Source: Zonotrichia leucophrys gambelii (taxonomy: Eukaryota > Chordata > Aves > Passeriformes > Passerellidae). Taken from it: a DNA stretch of 64,000 bases. The stretch spans positions 60,605,075 to 60,669,074 of the forward strand of contig NC_088172.1 in the NCBI RefSeq assembly GCF_028769735.1, given 5' to 3'. The position numbers and the translations under genes are program-made. Position 1 is the stretch's first letter, and every line of letters begins with the position of its first letter. Positions 48,101-62,659 of this stretch are shown here, piece by piece. The notes under the pieces were generated by a model that ran no database searches, was not told the origin of the DNA, and saw only the letters and a list, made by a program, of their open reading frames with translations.

Positions 48101-50822
48101 TACAACTTTGTTAAAGTAATCAAAATAAATATCATATTTCTAAAATGCTTTCAGATAAAGGAAAGAAGCTATTAGAGCACATTTCAGGAATTTCTAAGCT
48201 TTGTTGTAAACTTGTTTATTTTTATTTCTCAATTGCAAAATCTTTGCAAATTTTTGTTCCATTGAAACATAATGGGAGGCTAATTCTGGAAAATAAACTC
48301 CATGAAATCAGAATTTGAGTATTACTTAGAATACAGAGCTGAAAAAAATGGTTTAAAGGACTGCGAGTTTATGGCCCCACTCAACTGCTCAAGGAAAAGA
48401 ACAAGAGAAAAAATAAAAAAAAGAAAATGAAAAAATGTAAGCAAATAGTCAACCAGATAAAGGCTAACATTTTCACAGCGATCTGCTCAAGGCCACAAGT
48501 AGTAGCTCCCACTGCCCAATTATTTTGAACTACAGTAACATCTAGAGTTTTTTCCAAATACCAATACTTAGTTTCATTGTCAACTAGTCCCACCACCTGC
48601 TGTGCTCAACAAGCCTTAAACCAAACCCCAGCAGTGGAGGAAATTTTTTGGAAACAGACTGAACAGCCACAGCTCACAGGACATCAGAACCTACGGCATC
48701 ACACCACATATGTACAAAAACCAAGCTGTAACCAAGAAACTTGTCCAGTCAGAAGAACACAGAAACCTAAATGTGGATTACAGCACATTCAACCGAGCAC
48801 AGCAGAGATGAGGTTTCCTTTGTGCTCCTAGGTGCTCTGAAAATAAACTTATGAACGCTTAATGCCTTCACGGTAGCCAGGTATGTACCTCCATCTGCAA
48901 GGGAGGGAGGTTCTGCAAATAAAAGAGCTTCATTACTTACATATATCTTTAAAACTTTTGCAGATAAGTAACTAAAATCCTCTAAATGTTTAAGCTAGAG
49001 AGTTTGTAACTTCAAATTATGTCGAACCTGGTGGCTCATATTGCTTGATGGCATGTGCCCTCATAGAGGACACTTTGCCATATGGTGTCCTGGACAGGGA
49101 GTCAGATATTTGCAAGAGGAACATCCTCCTTCTTCCAACAGCCAGGCTAAAAGCTCAATGAATAAAACCTGCATCAAGCTGAGCAACTAAAAGTGATGAA
49201 GTTTACAAACAGAATAGGCTACCCTGTGTTTTGTCAAAGAGCTTTTAGTGGAAAAGTATTTCAAATTAGTTCTACCATCTCTATACAAAATGAAATCATA
49301 CTTGACACTTTTTTTTAAAGGAACGGTGTTAACAGAAGGAGTTGTCCCTGCACCATGTCAGAAGGATGCACCTTAATGAAAATATTGTATAAAAAGGCTG
49401 AACTATGACATTTTGCAGCCTTTGTACCTCGAGTGCAGATAACGTCTGCTGCTTTACGTAAACAGAAATACTTCTTCCCTGCCCTCACCTCCTGATTTAC
49501 CAGCCCTACAAATTATCCTGAGACTGGAAGTTCAGGCTCAGTGTTTCCTTCACAGCTTATCTATCACCACCAATATTACAGCCCAAGTCATTCACTCAAG
49601 TGAACCTGTTCAACTCGACCAAACCTGAAGCATAAATTTACTGATTTCTGGAAGAATAAGTTTGTAGAACATTAAAAAAAAAAAATCAAACAGTCAAAGC
49701 TTTATGTGTGATTCTATCAGATCTTTTTTATTTATTTAATTTGGTGACAGCTCATCTGTTATTGCAGGGTAGGAATATATTTTAAAGGGTTATTCAATAC
49801 TGTTTGCAAGAACAATGAATTCTAAACACAATATTTAATATTTGCCCATCCTTCAAGTACATGTAAGACTGACTTTCATCTGATGGTAGGTTTGATGCTG
49901 CCCAACCAAAAATTTAAAGCAAGCACTTCAGGCAAATAAATTTAAAAATATTGTTTTTCAGTTTGTAAGGAGAAAGTAAATCATACCGTCATGAGATCCC
50001 TTAATTTATCTGAAGAGCAGAATTTTAAATGCAGAAGAAAGCAGTTTACTGAAATGTAAATAAAGCTTTGCATACAGTGCTAAAGGGGAAAGTTTATTTA
50101 ATATAATATATTACACAAAGTCCTCATTGCTACCTTTCAGTTTATACTTCTATGGTAACAAATTTAAAATAAACAGAACCCTTGTGCTAAAATCCAATGC
50201 AAACTATCAACACTGATCCTTTTCAAACCATAGAGACCATTTAGCTCTCCACTTTTTAGATTTTGCTATTAGAATAAGTTCAGTTATTGAAAGTAATAGT
50301 TTATCTACACTAATAGTCTTATTATTTAAACAAATAGTACTCCAAGTCTCAATTTGATTTTTACTCTTGAACACTGAATAGCTGTAAATTTAGTTTAATT
50401 TGACCAACTTTATAGGATGTGGTAACAGAAAAATAGTTTTGTTTATATCCCAAACCGAGAAAACAATAATGGTCAAGGTATGTTCAGATATTATCTGTAT
50501 TCCACAGTTAAACTTGATTCTGACAGTGTTGCATTCTACATGTTAGAAAAAGAACACCTGAATACTTACCTTATGTTGGCAAGTATTCAGATACTTACAG
50601 CACTGAACAGCAGGTAAATTTATTTACCTTTACTTAAAGACCATGTAGGGTACCAGCACTAGAAGTACCAAGGGACCCAGGCATTTCAATTCCAAAAATT
50701 AGGGATGTCTATAATTTTCTGCTTTAGGTCCTAATTTCTAGAACTGGAACAATAGAAGAGTCACTGAAGAAACCTACCAGCCTACAGCAGCTCAATTTGT
50801 GATAACGTAAAAAAAAAAAAAA

Positions 50823-50868
50823 GAAAACTAGCTAAATAAAAAGAAAAAAAAATGAAAACTAGCTAAAT
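50823..50868. repeat. 15-bp direct repeat, 31-bp period
   Basis: gaaaactagctaaat occurs at 50823-50837 and 50854-50868 with an A-rich spacer between. A duplication involving the A-rich tract is the simplest explanation. Confidence 0.9.
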
Positions 50869-51316
50869 TCTTGGATAAGAACTGCAAGAGAATTGATAGC
50901 GCAACCTGATGTTAAATGGGCTCCAATAATGCAGGATATTGGAGCAGCTGGTACAATAATGACTGCATAATTATTATAATCAGCAACTCCCTTGGCACCC
51001 TGAAATATTGCATTTTGGTGTCTAGGCCTCCAAAACTAGCAGATACTTGTGCATAGGTTTTCAATGCACAAATGAAGGAAAAAGTATTTCTTCCTTCCCT
51101 CTAAACAAGAGGTATATTATCAGAACTCTTTGGAAACACTCTATGGCACAGATTAAATTGATAAAGTAGAGAATGAGGAAATAAAAGCCCCAGAGGACAA
51201 GGCATAAGGACACGCTGTTTTTAATTCCTCACCTCACAGGGGAGGACTGTGTACCTGCACAGGCTTTGCAAATATTAGGCTAAGAACTTTTTTAAGTAGC
51301 ACTGCTTTAAGTATGC

Positions 51317-51413
51317 AAAAGAAAAAAAACAAGAAAAAGAAAAATAGAAGAAGAGAGAAAGCAAGAAAAAGCACATGGCCAATGGGATTATAATGTGAAA
51401 AGGAAAAAAAAAA
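51317..51413. repeat. purine-rich (A/G) tract
   Basis: An A/G-rich stretch lies from 51317 to 51372 with few interruptions, and a second A run lies at about 51395-51412. Such strands can in principle form triplex DNA. No gene is associated. Confidence 0.6.
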
Positions 51414-51479
51414 AGCTATCCAGCTGTTTTCCATTCAAGTACATAGGACTCTTCTTGGGATTTATTATTGAAACCCGCG

Positions 51480-52700
51480 AGACTCCAGCTCTCAAACAAC
51501 AGAGCTGCAGAGAGCATTTTGGGTCGGCTCTGCAGCCTGTAAAAGGGAAGCCTCATAACCTGTGCTCCTACATGGAGGAAGAGCTGTCTCTTGACAATGA
51601 CTTGTAGACACAGAGCAATGGCAGGGGTGAATAGTATCCAGTAAAAAGATGCTTCAAAACTACTGAGTTTGTTTTTTTCCTGCTCCTTCTGGAAGTTCTT
51701 GCAGCTCAGAGGGTTTTCTCCTGCCCTGCTGGGCTTCCTCCTGCACACCTCAGAGAAAAGAACATCTGGGCCAGGCCCTGTTCAGAGCACCAAGACATCA
51801 GCAAAGAAGCAAACAGCACTTTGCTGTGGTTTCAAGCTGTCCCAGCAGGAGAGGCAGCTGGTGCACATGCCCTGCCTGGGGGCCGGGAAGGCTGAGCCGA
51901 TGGGGCAGGGCTGGAACTGGAGGTGTCAGGAGGCTGCCCTGCCATCTGCTGCTGGAGAGGAGCCACCAACCACCTGCCTTGCCCAGCCTGCTTGGCAAAC
52001 ACCCCTTGGGTGAGATCAGTGCAGAACACAGCCCTGTTCTGTGCATACAGACACACCACCCAGCAACTCCCAACAAAGGAGCCTTCACAGACTGGCTCAG
52101 CCACAAGGGAGGTTTTCAGGAACCAGAGTGACTGCTACAATCCAACAGGCCCTGGAGTGAATAAAATGCCCAAACCCTTCAACTCTACGTACTATTTCTG
52201 AATTTCTAGCTCTTGAGACCAAGAACAACCAACACAGTGCCAGGCAGAGGCTCATGTGTTGGTGTTCCCCTGCCTCCCACCCTTCCCATTGGCCAAGCTT
52301 TTCCAAGGCCTTTCCCTCTCAGCAGGTTGGATTCACTCTGCTCCGGATGTGCCTTGAGGCAGTTCCAGGAGATTATGACACCGCTGATAGGAGCCTGGGG
52401 TGGATGGGGAAAAAGTAGGCTGTCCAAACAGTGGAGAATAACTTCAACACCCTTTGGTTACAGGAGACACAGGCAACTAATCAAAGCCACGGCAATGTTT
52501 GGCTAGTAAAGATCGTGTTTGCAATAGAGGTGGGCAAAAGAAGAGATGGACCATCTGTCTCCAGAGTTTCACCTTGCCCCAGACTCTCCCTGCTGCCCAG
52601 ACATCCTGCAGCAGTCTGCAAGCAGGGCTGAGCCCAAGGACTAGACAGACAGCTAGTCTGCAAGCGAGATCATTGCCCCAGCCTTCTCCTGCTGGGGGCT
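51480..52700. other. GC-richer, CpG-poor block of unknown origin
   Basis: Over about 1.2 kb the composition shifts clearly to GC, with many CAGG, CTGCC and GGAG words and only scattered CpG, so it is not a classical CpG island. Open frames of 60-174 codons lie on both strands. None has recognisable domains or a clear start context. Decayed repeat DNA, a lncRNA exon cluster or a decayed pseudogene are all possible. Confidence 0.45.
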
Positions 52701-54424
52701 TTCAGAAGGGAATGAAATCTTCCCCCACCAACATTTACATCTTTTCCCAACCCATATTTTACCTGAACAGCAGCATTTCTTCCAAATATTATTTCACAAA
52801 TAGCATAACAGAGTCAATTGTCTTGTTTATGTTTTATTCCCAAAAAAAGATGCCAACCTTGAAAGCAGCATATAACTTTTTTTGTAGGAGGAACTTATGG
52901 TTTGTACATGCCTGGCTACTGCATGCAGCCTGTTCCTTAAAGTCAGACAGGTTTGTTTTGGAGTTCTCCTTTAATATTTTTTTTCCCCACAAAGTATTTC
53001 TTCACATAAATGCAAAATTTTAGTCAATGATCACACAAAAATAGTGATCTCTTTCTCACAAACAGGAAACAAATACACTTCCCCTAATTTTATAGTATAT
53101 TTATGGGAAGTGCTGACCAACAAATTAAAGATAGTTGTACCACCAACTGTATCCTGTCTCTTCTGTTGTACACTATGTACAGGACAGATTACTTTGTTTT
53201 TTCTTAGGGAAACAGTCCAGGACACAAATGATCCCTACATTTCTCAGCGCAGCTCTCTCCCTCACTCTGAAGGCATTAAGACTGGTGAGTGGAATCGGTG
53301 TGGGAGAAAACGGTGACAAAGGAAAAGTTTACCTTAATCACGAATGTGAGCCTTGGAGTTATGGAAAAATGGCTAGGTCCTATTGAGCTTAAGAGTAAAA
53401 AGAATTACATAAAACTAAATTCTTCTGGGCAACTTTGAACCAGAGAAGTTCACCAGCTGCTACAGAGAGGTACATGAAAATCAGGTGCTGTGGTACAACT
53501 TCAGTTTGCAGTGCCCAGGTCAATCAATGCTAGGGCTTGCATGGAACAGCCAGGCTGCCTTTCCCACATCCTTCAGTGCAGGCAAACACCACTCATGTCA
53601 CAGGATAGCAAGGAATGGTCATAGTAATCCTTTACTTTAAGCTTCTCAAAAGCCACACAAGTGCAGCCAAGAGCAGAAGTGACCATTACACAGAGCAGGA
53701 GTTACCAGTCCCTCATGGCTTTGGTCTCATGTGGTGGCCCAGCTCTACGACAGCCCACTAAACACAGCTCAACAGCACCCATTAGGAATAATCTGAAGCA
53801 TTTCAATAAATAGAATTTTAAATTTATTATTTCACGGTGTGTTTCATAGTACCTCAATACACATTTGTATTTCTGTATCCTTAAAAATGAACATTCCACT
53901 GTTATTGTTAGCACACAGTCATGAAAACTAGAAAAAATTCATTTAGGTCTAGTATTTCAATCTTTACAAAAATAGTGAAACTTGCAAGAGACACTGTGAC
54001 TAAAGGCTAATTGCAGATATAGACCAACACGATGACATAGAATAAATTAGCTCCTGAGCTTGTCAGTGTCCAGAAACATTCCCTAGTATACAGTCACCAT
54101 GTTTGTATAAAAAGATGTTTTCCTTGGGAGGCAAATCAAGGAGCGCTGGATACTTCTCATGGAGAACAAGTTATCCTACTTTCTCATACCCATACAAATC
54201 CCTTTGGACTGAGTTTTTAGAGAAATAACAGAGCTGTAGTACTTTTGTCCTCTTTCCAAAAGTTTCAACAAGAAAAGAGAAGCACATAAATTTTGATTAA
54301 AATTACAGTCCCAAGTAAGCAAGTTTCTCCACAATAGGAGTTCTAGCAACAAATTTCAGGAAAAAAAAAACCTACTAAAAAGACACTTTTCAAGAATAAA
54401 AAAGACAATTAATTGTGAGGTGGG

Positions 54425-54458
54425 TTTTTTTTCCTTTTTTTTCCTTTTTTTCTTTTTA
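54425..54458. repeat. T-rich (T)8CC-like tandem tract
   Basis: T runs are separated by CC and C with a period close to 10. This is simple sequence only. Confidence 0.8.
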
Positions 54459-57400
54459 CTCATGTTTACCTGCCAGTTGTTTTCATCCATTTATCAGAAA
54501 TCTATTCTGGGGAAAAGGCCTAGTATCTGGACATGAACCTAAACTATCAGGTATTTGCCAAGGTCCTCAGAACATTTTACAGGTGCTGTGGTAAATAATT
54601 TTTTGACGTGCAGTTTTAAATCAAGGTACACTAACCTAAAATGTCATAAAAAAGTAGGATATGAGTTGGACATTTACTCTGATAGAAAAAATGCTTCTTG
54701 TTAAAAAACCCTCCAGAACTAAGAGGAACTTTTGCCACTTCACTATCACAAAAAAAGTCTTAAATTTCTCAAAAATATATTTGTGTGAAATATTTAGGAT
54801 AATAGAAAGCTGAAACATAGAAATACAAAGTTATTACTTCTGCAAAGGCTGCAATATATCCATAGCCTTGCTTCTCATCAACACTCCAAGAACACAGGGA
54901 GAAAGCAGAGTATCGAGCACATCCCTTTTCCAACCACTAACAAGCTGTTCCTTCCCTCCCTGGAAGCCCAAAGGCTGCTTTAAACAGGGTCTGTGAAAGA
55001 GAGCACAGCACCTGTGGCTGTTGCTGCTATTACAGAGGTCCTATGATGATCCTTCCCTTTCTGGGAAGGATCAAAGCCAGCCTCCCTGCTGTGCTCCCCT
55101 TTTCTCCTTGCCAGGGGTTTGGCATTAAATGAGCACCATTTCAGCACTGCCCACCTCAATTTTCACTATAAGTCCAACAAGATCGCCTAACCAAGTGATT
55201 CACAGAAACACAAGTAAAAAGTAAAGGCTGCAACTAAATAATTCTTCCAAAATCAGAGAATCAATGCAATACATTATGTGACCAGAATCTCAACTGTCAA
55301 TTTTTGTTTAAGTGAAACAGGAACACCAAACAGGAGTTAAAGCTGTAACAAATACTTAGAGACTAGTTTGCTAGAAGGCAACCATTCATGCCTGTGACAG
55401 ATCACTTATACAGTTTTTCAGAGTGTCAAGGATTTACTTTTATCACCAAAGTGACCGTACATACTTTGTTTAAACAGTCAGTACCACAGAGCCATTGCCA
55501 TAAATACAAGGCAATTCATTACACAGATGGTTTTAAAGTGGTCTTCATTGCCAGGCTGAGCTTTCAAAGTCCCTTAAAAATGTGTGCCTTGTCACTTATT
55601 CAAATACATAATAAAATATAACCATGATGTAAAATCAACTAAAACTCTGGTCCCTAAGATGAACAGCAAGGTTCCTATTGGCCACAGTTGGTCCCACTCA
55701 TCTTGCCTGCTACAGCATGAAGGAAAGAAGGCTGTTACTGGAAACAGGAATAACAGGAAAACACAGTCTTAGTAGGATGCAAAACTATACTTTTGAGATT
55801 AATGTGAAGATTTTGTTATTAGCTTTGCGTTTTCTGCCCTTCTTTTTTTCTATGTTTACAACACAAGAGGAAAGACTCCTGTGCTATATTAGATTAAGGT
55901 ACTGACTTGGGAATGATCATTCCCAAATTGTAGTTCCAGCTCCAATACTCACATACTGCAGCAGTGCAATTCAATTAACCTTCCTCTCTATTTGCTTACC
56001 TTCCTGTGTAATGGGGATAAGACCTCCAGAAAAGGTCTCTATAAAGCTTAATCTTTATAAAATTTGTAAGATGAAATAGAAATATACCACACTACATAAA
56101 ATGTACACAAATAAAAAGTGCACAGCTACTAATAAAAATAGCTACTGTATACTAGACTAAGTTGGAAAAACTGCAACTAAACAATTATCCACCACAGAAT
56201 GCTGCTTTATTGAAATCAAAATGCTGCACACAATTCATATCCATTGTGCTGACATTTAATATTAAAAGATTGTTTCTGTTAGTTTTTGAAGCATGTGTGT
56301 GGGTTCATTTGGAATACTAATAACAAAATAATTTTTTTTTAAATTATAAAGTGTTCCATAAAATGGCATTTATTTTTCCAGTAACTTTATTTTAAAACCG
56401 CTGATATGCACTACATACTTTGGAAATTTTATGTCAAAAAAAATTTAACTGTGCTTTAATACACTTTTCTTTTCAAAACTGACATTTTAATAAAGTTCTT
56501 TGTGATCTGAATATATCGTGTATGAAAAACTCAATCCATAGTTGCAGTGTTAACCACAAAATTTCCAAATACATGCTACTAAACATTCCCATGACTCTTG
56601 TAAAGTGAGTCTGTATCCTTATATTTGATTAAAACTATTCTTAATAGGAATTATTTTTTTTATATTCAAGCAATTATTTATTAAATTTAATACACAGATC
56701 CATAAAGCAAACATCATGGTGAATTAAGTCCTATTCCTCAGGTTATTTTACTTTCTTAAAAGACTACATAATCTGAACTATTGTTAAATATTGGAAGGGG
56801 TTTTTCTGCCTTTGTAGAGGTTTAATTTTTGTTTTCATTAATTATGTATGAAAAACAACTACAATAGTAAGTTTTGCTGAATTCTTTTTTCCCCTCAGGT
56901 CATTTTATCTATAGTTACAAATGGAAGTGGGGGTTAAGAAGGACAGATACTGCAGGCCTAAGAAGTCCTTAGCAACTTTATACAGTTATTACCTCAGACT
57001 TCCTCAATCCATTATATCTTTTTACTGAAAGAAGCATGATTATTGCACCCTGAAGCACACTTTAAATGTCATAACATATTGGTTTGCATTAGAGTTCATC
57101 TACAGGGGATACATGGTTTAAGTAAAATGATTAAAACAATCCTTTTTTTCCTGTCATTTAGGAAAGATTTTTATCCTCTGTGCTTTGAGGTTGGTTAGAA
57201 GTTCAGGTGTCTATGTAGAAACCAGAAGCCTTCAAATATCCTGCTAAGCCCCTATGGGAATCAGGTGTTCAAAAACATCCTTAAATGCCCAACCTCTGAT
57301 TCCATACTGGCCTTAGTGGTCCAACAATTATACAGCAACAACGGACTTAACTCCTCACAGATCTTCAAACTGTCCACCAAACCGAGCCCTCCCCTACCTT

Positions 57401-57682
57401 ACAAGCATTTTCATGTTTCCCTTAATTAACAAAAGAAGGAGGGGCTGTGGGAGAAGAGAGTTGGTAAGATGATCCCATATGCACTGCCCCTTAAGCAATA
57501 GCTCCCTGACCAGAGGAATTGCTTGATTATCCATCAGGGTCCCTCAGGAAAGGATGGGTACTAAAGTGTCCCCTTCTCCCATAGGCAAGCTTTTCAGAGT
57601 TTCACCGAATGCTTGCCTATCCTCACCATGGAAGTCTTCCTCTCAAAATTTCAATGGTTTCCATTACGGTGTAGAATGTAAA

Positions 57683-57712
57683 GGTTTTTGTTTTGGTTTT
57701 TTTGGTTTTAAT
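57683..57712. repeat. T/G-rich low-complexity tract
   Basis: TTTTTG and TTTTGG units lie in T-rich sequence. It is the complement of the A/C-rich tract class. Confidence 0.75.
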
Positions 57713-60700
57713 TTTAGCTTCCCAATTTGAAGAATACAAAACCTGCAAACATTATTTATAACACAAAGATCCACCCATTTGCAAGAAGCTATCTGCTGCC
57801 TGCATGCCATAAACACATCAGCATTCAAATCCTTTTCACTGAAAATATGAATTAGATATGAATCCAATTTGCAGAATCACCTGCATACACCCATTTGTGC
57901 ATAGTTTAAGATTATATTTATTCTAAAAAGAAGCATTTTAAGCTATACAAAAATCAATTTTAAAGTGTAAAAATTTTCATCTTAAATAAGAGTTTCTTTA
58001 CAGACAGAAGTCATTGCAACTATCTGAATCAAGTATGCAAGGCTTTATTTTCTAATTATTCAAGATCAGTGATTCAGGGGATCAACATGCTCTCCAGGGT
58101 AGATACACAGTGTGACACAGTTGAAAAAAAAATATTTGCAGTCAGATGTGTTTGGATAGTGATTGAAAAGACCTCTGATATAAATTTACCTTCTCGTGAC
58201 TTACGCAGATGCTGCATGTCAGGTGACCAGCAATCATCAACCACATCCATAACTTCAGTTCCTTGCAAATGAGGTCAAAATGCAGCTCAGATGAACTGCA
58301 GTAACCCCTCAAGGCTAAGTATTTAAGCCAATGTTTGGGTCCTAAAAAAAAGTCTAGAAAAACCTATTTTATAAACACAAAATTGTCTGTTTAATTAACA
58401 CTGTTATTCTGTCATCAGTTCAATCAGATCAAAAGACCAAGAGGAAAATAAAGTTCCTCACTCTAGTCAGGAAGTATGACCGGCCTGAAAGGTTTAAGGA
58501 GATCACCAATAGTAATGAATTAATCCATATCCTTCAAAGAAGTTTTAAAATCACTATTAAATAAAAGTCATGTGTTAAACAAGAAAAAACAGCAGTTGTT
58601 GATACACTCTGGAGTCTTTCTTTTAAGCCAGTTCTTGATTTTGTCATTTTATTTGGACAGGAGAACATGCACATACATCAAAAAGCTAGTAAGCTTTACA
58701 GAAGCTCCAGTAGTTACCACGCACAAACTAGGGTTAAAAAAAAATTATTTGCCTTTCCTTTAAAAAGGCTAAAATAAGATCAATATTAAAAATTCTGATT
58801 TATCATCAGCAGGAAAACAATGGATGTTTAGGTCATAAGAAAAAATATTTGGATGTTTTAATCAACTTAACATTATTGGTGAAAGTCTGGCAATATGGCA
58901 AAGCTTCCAGCTCCCCTGTAAGAGAACTATTCTCAGTTTCACATGGCTGGCACTTCTGCCATTCACACCATTGGAGCTGTACCTCAGCCTTCACCACAGA
59001 GTTTACAGGCACATTGCTGGTCACAGAAATTGCATTGGTGGCAGCTTGGTGGCTCACAAACACAAGTGTCAGGCTGCACTTTTCCTAGGTGCTGCCAGAG
59101 ATAAATGCCATGATGGAGCCCCTGGAAGGAACCTGCAATGCTCCTGCTGTCAAACCAACACACACAAGACCACAAACCAAAGGAAGGAGGGAAAGGCTCT
59201 GTGCATGCTGCTGATGACCCAGCCTCCAAACAGCCTCGCCACAGCAGCACGGTAGGGACCAGCTTTAGAAAACATCAGGTCCAAAAAAAACCCAAATCCA
59301 AACAGTGACTTTACGCGGACCTCCTCCTGAATGCTTTAACACCCCTGCTACAGCTTTCACATTTAGCTTCACACTAAAGCTGAAGTTATTTTATATTTTT
59401 TCTGCTTGGCTGCCCTTTCATCCCCCCATTCCATCTAAGGCTTCTGGCCTTCCTTTTCACCATTTGTGCATACCATTTGTAGCTATGAAGGTTTAAATGA
59501 TGTAGTCTTAAGTCACGGTGTATTTACTGGTTTATTTTTCTCTGTGGTGCAATGTCCCTGTGTCATTTTTGCTTTGTTTGATTTTAAATTTACTTTTACA
59601 TAAAAACATCTACTTGCACAATCAAATGTCACTAGGAAACAGAGGAGGCTCCTGATGTGCTCTCCAGAATTACACTTAAATGGCTTTCAGCCTTCAAGCA
59701 TACAGATTTCATTTTAGCTACTAGAGTACCTCATGAAAATACTCACATGAAAATACTTTTTTGTTCAGCTGTGTCAACTTTAGCTACCAAAAAAATCATG
59801 TTTCAGTGTCAAGTGTATAAGCAACACCAATGTTCCATCATGCTCAAGGAAATTATTCCAACTAGGGGATGTAGTAGTTTATTAAACAAATCATTTTCCA
59901 GGATATGTGTACTTATGTTTCTTTTTTAGGTACATTATGTTCTTTTCTGCTCAGTTTTGTGAGAAGCATAACCGTTCTATAAATGCAGTCTTCCTGTCCA
60001 AAGTGAAAATAATGCTTATGCCAGTAGCAGGCCGCTCTGCCCCATGCTTCACACTGCTCATGCCAGGCAAACTGTGTGCATTTTGGAGATTGCTCTGAAA
60101 TCTTTTTCAGTTGCCTTTCTTCAGTTTGTTTCTTTAGGTTAGATGCTATTCAATTTTTTCATTGAAAGTTAAATAATGCCATTATATGAGAATTTATTAT
60201 TGCTATCAAAAAATCTGAAATATTCTTACTGTATTTTTCCCGCAAAATGGAAACTTGTATTTTCTTTTTTTTACAGAATGGTTCTCAGATAGAATTAAGT
60301 ACAGGTATCACTAAATGCTTTTCAATCCTATTTTTTATCAGCTAATAAAATCAAACAGGTCTTTGAGCTTTTATATAAAGACAGCAGCATCAATATTTTG
60401 AGTGCTACATTGCTCATAATTCTGTAATAAACTGACAGCTGATTTTTTTTCTTTTCTCATTACGCACTAGCAAACAATTACTTTCTTAACAAAACACAAA
60501 ACTTCCAGCACATCTTTCTTTTCACTAGTTCTAATTCTCTTTACACAACAGCATATGGCAGAAAGCACAAAGGGATCAAGAAATAAAAATGGAATTTAAA
60601 AAACTACTTTTATTTTACTAAACTTCATTACTGATCTGTTTTACAAACAGAATTTTCCATTATTTTCAGTATGTTACTATTACCATAAAACCTTTAATAT

Positions 60701-62612
60701 AGTAAGTAGCACAAAGAGGTAGATGTGCTCAAAAAGTTCTGATAACAAAATGTGTCATGCATAGGGGTAAGGAGCACTGCTTCCATTTTTACAGTTTTCC
60801 CAACAAACATCCATTCCTCACTATCCTGCTCATGGAGTGGATCAGGCAGATAAGAATATATCTTTTAGATCTCTCTCTCTGCCTCCAGTGGTCATGGAGA
60901 AGCTGAAACAGGAATGGAACACAGAGCTGGCTGAGCCACAGACTCCTGAAGATGCTCACAGCTAAGTGCCAGCATAGGATTTATTGTTTTCCTTGACAAC
61001 CCTCCTGCCCACACTTCTCTGTGCCACTGCTTGTGACACTCCATGGCCACAGGACAATGGCAGGCCCAACACTGCAGCTCCTGAGCCACTCATCTCCAAA
61101 GCAAAACCCTGCCCTACTAAGGAAGTCAGATATTAGCAGATACCACTGAATGTGCATTTGGCACATTCGTGCCCAAAGTTTTATGAGATCAAAGCAAGCT
61201 AAACAGCTGAGATTTGATGCCTGTTTCAAACACTCACTTCAATGATTAAGTATAGCATCAGTTAAATATATACAAAATGCTTGTTACATCAACATTAAAA
61301 ATGAGACATGGGGTTTTGGTCAGCAGGGACTGTGAGCTGCCCAGAACAAAACAGTCTCAGCTCACAGAGGAGTGACAAGAGCACCCAGTCTCCTGGCTCC
61401 CAACCCATCCCACTTTCAATTTGCTAAAAGCTTTTATCCTAAGAAGGAAGAAGTGAGTTGCCCTTTTTTCCCCCTTTTTAAATGACAGTATGTCAACACA
61501 GACAAGTGACAGCATAACAACCAGAATGCTAAAAATGGGGTTTTTTTTCCTATTTTTTTCTGGTTTTTTTTAAACTGTCTACAGAATAAATAAGAAAGAA
61601 GTGACCAACAGCCAAAAGCAGAAGTGCAAAAAAAGCAGGGGGAAAAAGTGTTGATAAAAGCTATACCACAGACCTAAGGATTTTGAAGCCACAAATACTT
61701 GGAAGACTTACTGACATAGAGTCCAGATATCTCTACTTGACTAAGAATTTCATTGGAGAAACAAATGTTTGGGAGGCTGGAGTAGCCTGCTGTTCAAAGC
61801 ACTTTCACAGAAGTCAATTGGAAACTTATAGTTTGAGAGCTGTTTTTTCCTTGCAGCAACAAAGCATCCTTGAGAGGCGATTCTGAGACTTTGATGTTTT
61901 ACCTTTAACTACCACAAAAATCCCTGATAATACAATTATTTACTCAGCATTTCACCATACAAAAAGAACTTAAATTTATGGTACCGACAGTAGAAAGTCA
62001 AACATCAAGATAAAAAGCACATAAAAGACGTAAGAAAGGGATCAGCAGGTAATGATTTAACCGTTGAACAGAAAATAATGCAAAAAACCCTTCTTTGTTC
62101 ACATGTGTACTGACCTCAGGAAATGCACTGCATGTGAGGTAGAAGAGAAAAAAATGAGTGATAAACTTCAAAATCCTATGGAATGCTGCTTTCAATAAAT
62201 ACATAACACTGTCTCCTGGACTAGAAACAAAACTCCCCCAGAGATTAATAGCTTAGTGATTAATAGCATAATGATTGAGCAAGCCATAAGGTGCACACTA
62301 GCACACAAGCCTTACATTCCCTTTGCCATTCTTCAACAAGGTGAGACTCTAAAAAGAAGAGTACCAATAGTACTATTGCATGATTAGAACAGCCTGAATA
62401 TTCTTTCCTTTATTTTAACGGGATTCTTAGTATATTAACATATCCAAAACAGCTGCTGAATTACATTACCTGAATTAATTTTGTATTCCTTACACTTCTT
62501 TTAAATTACTTGAATTATAAAACAGAGAAGAAGCTGACAGGTAGCTGCTTTTTGACATTTTTGATTGCTCAAGGGCCACCCATCTATTCAGAGATACTGA
62601 TTGAGAATAGAT

Positions 62613-62659
62613 GAAAGTAAACAGGCTTTTTTCTTCAAGAAAAAAGCCTGTTTACTTTC
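62613..62659. repeat. perfect 23-bp inverted repeat, 1-nt spacer
   Basis: The left arm 62613-62635 (beginning gaaagtaaacagg) is the exact reverse complement of 62637-62659, with a single C between them. The pairing can be continued to 62610-62665 if a 4-nt bulge on the right is allowed. It is a near-perfect palindrome of 47 bases in otherwise unique DNA, able to extrude as a cruciform or fold as RNA. The loop is too small for a microRNA precursor. Confidence 0.95.
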
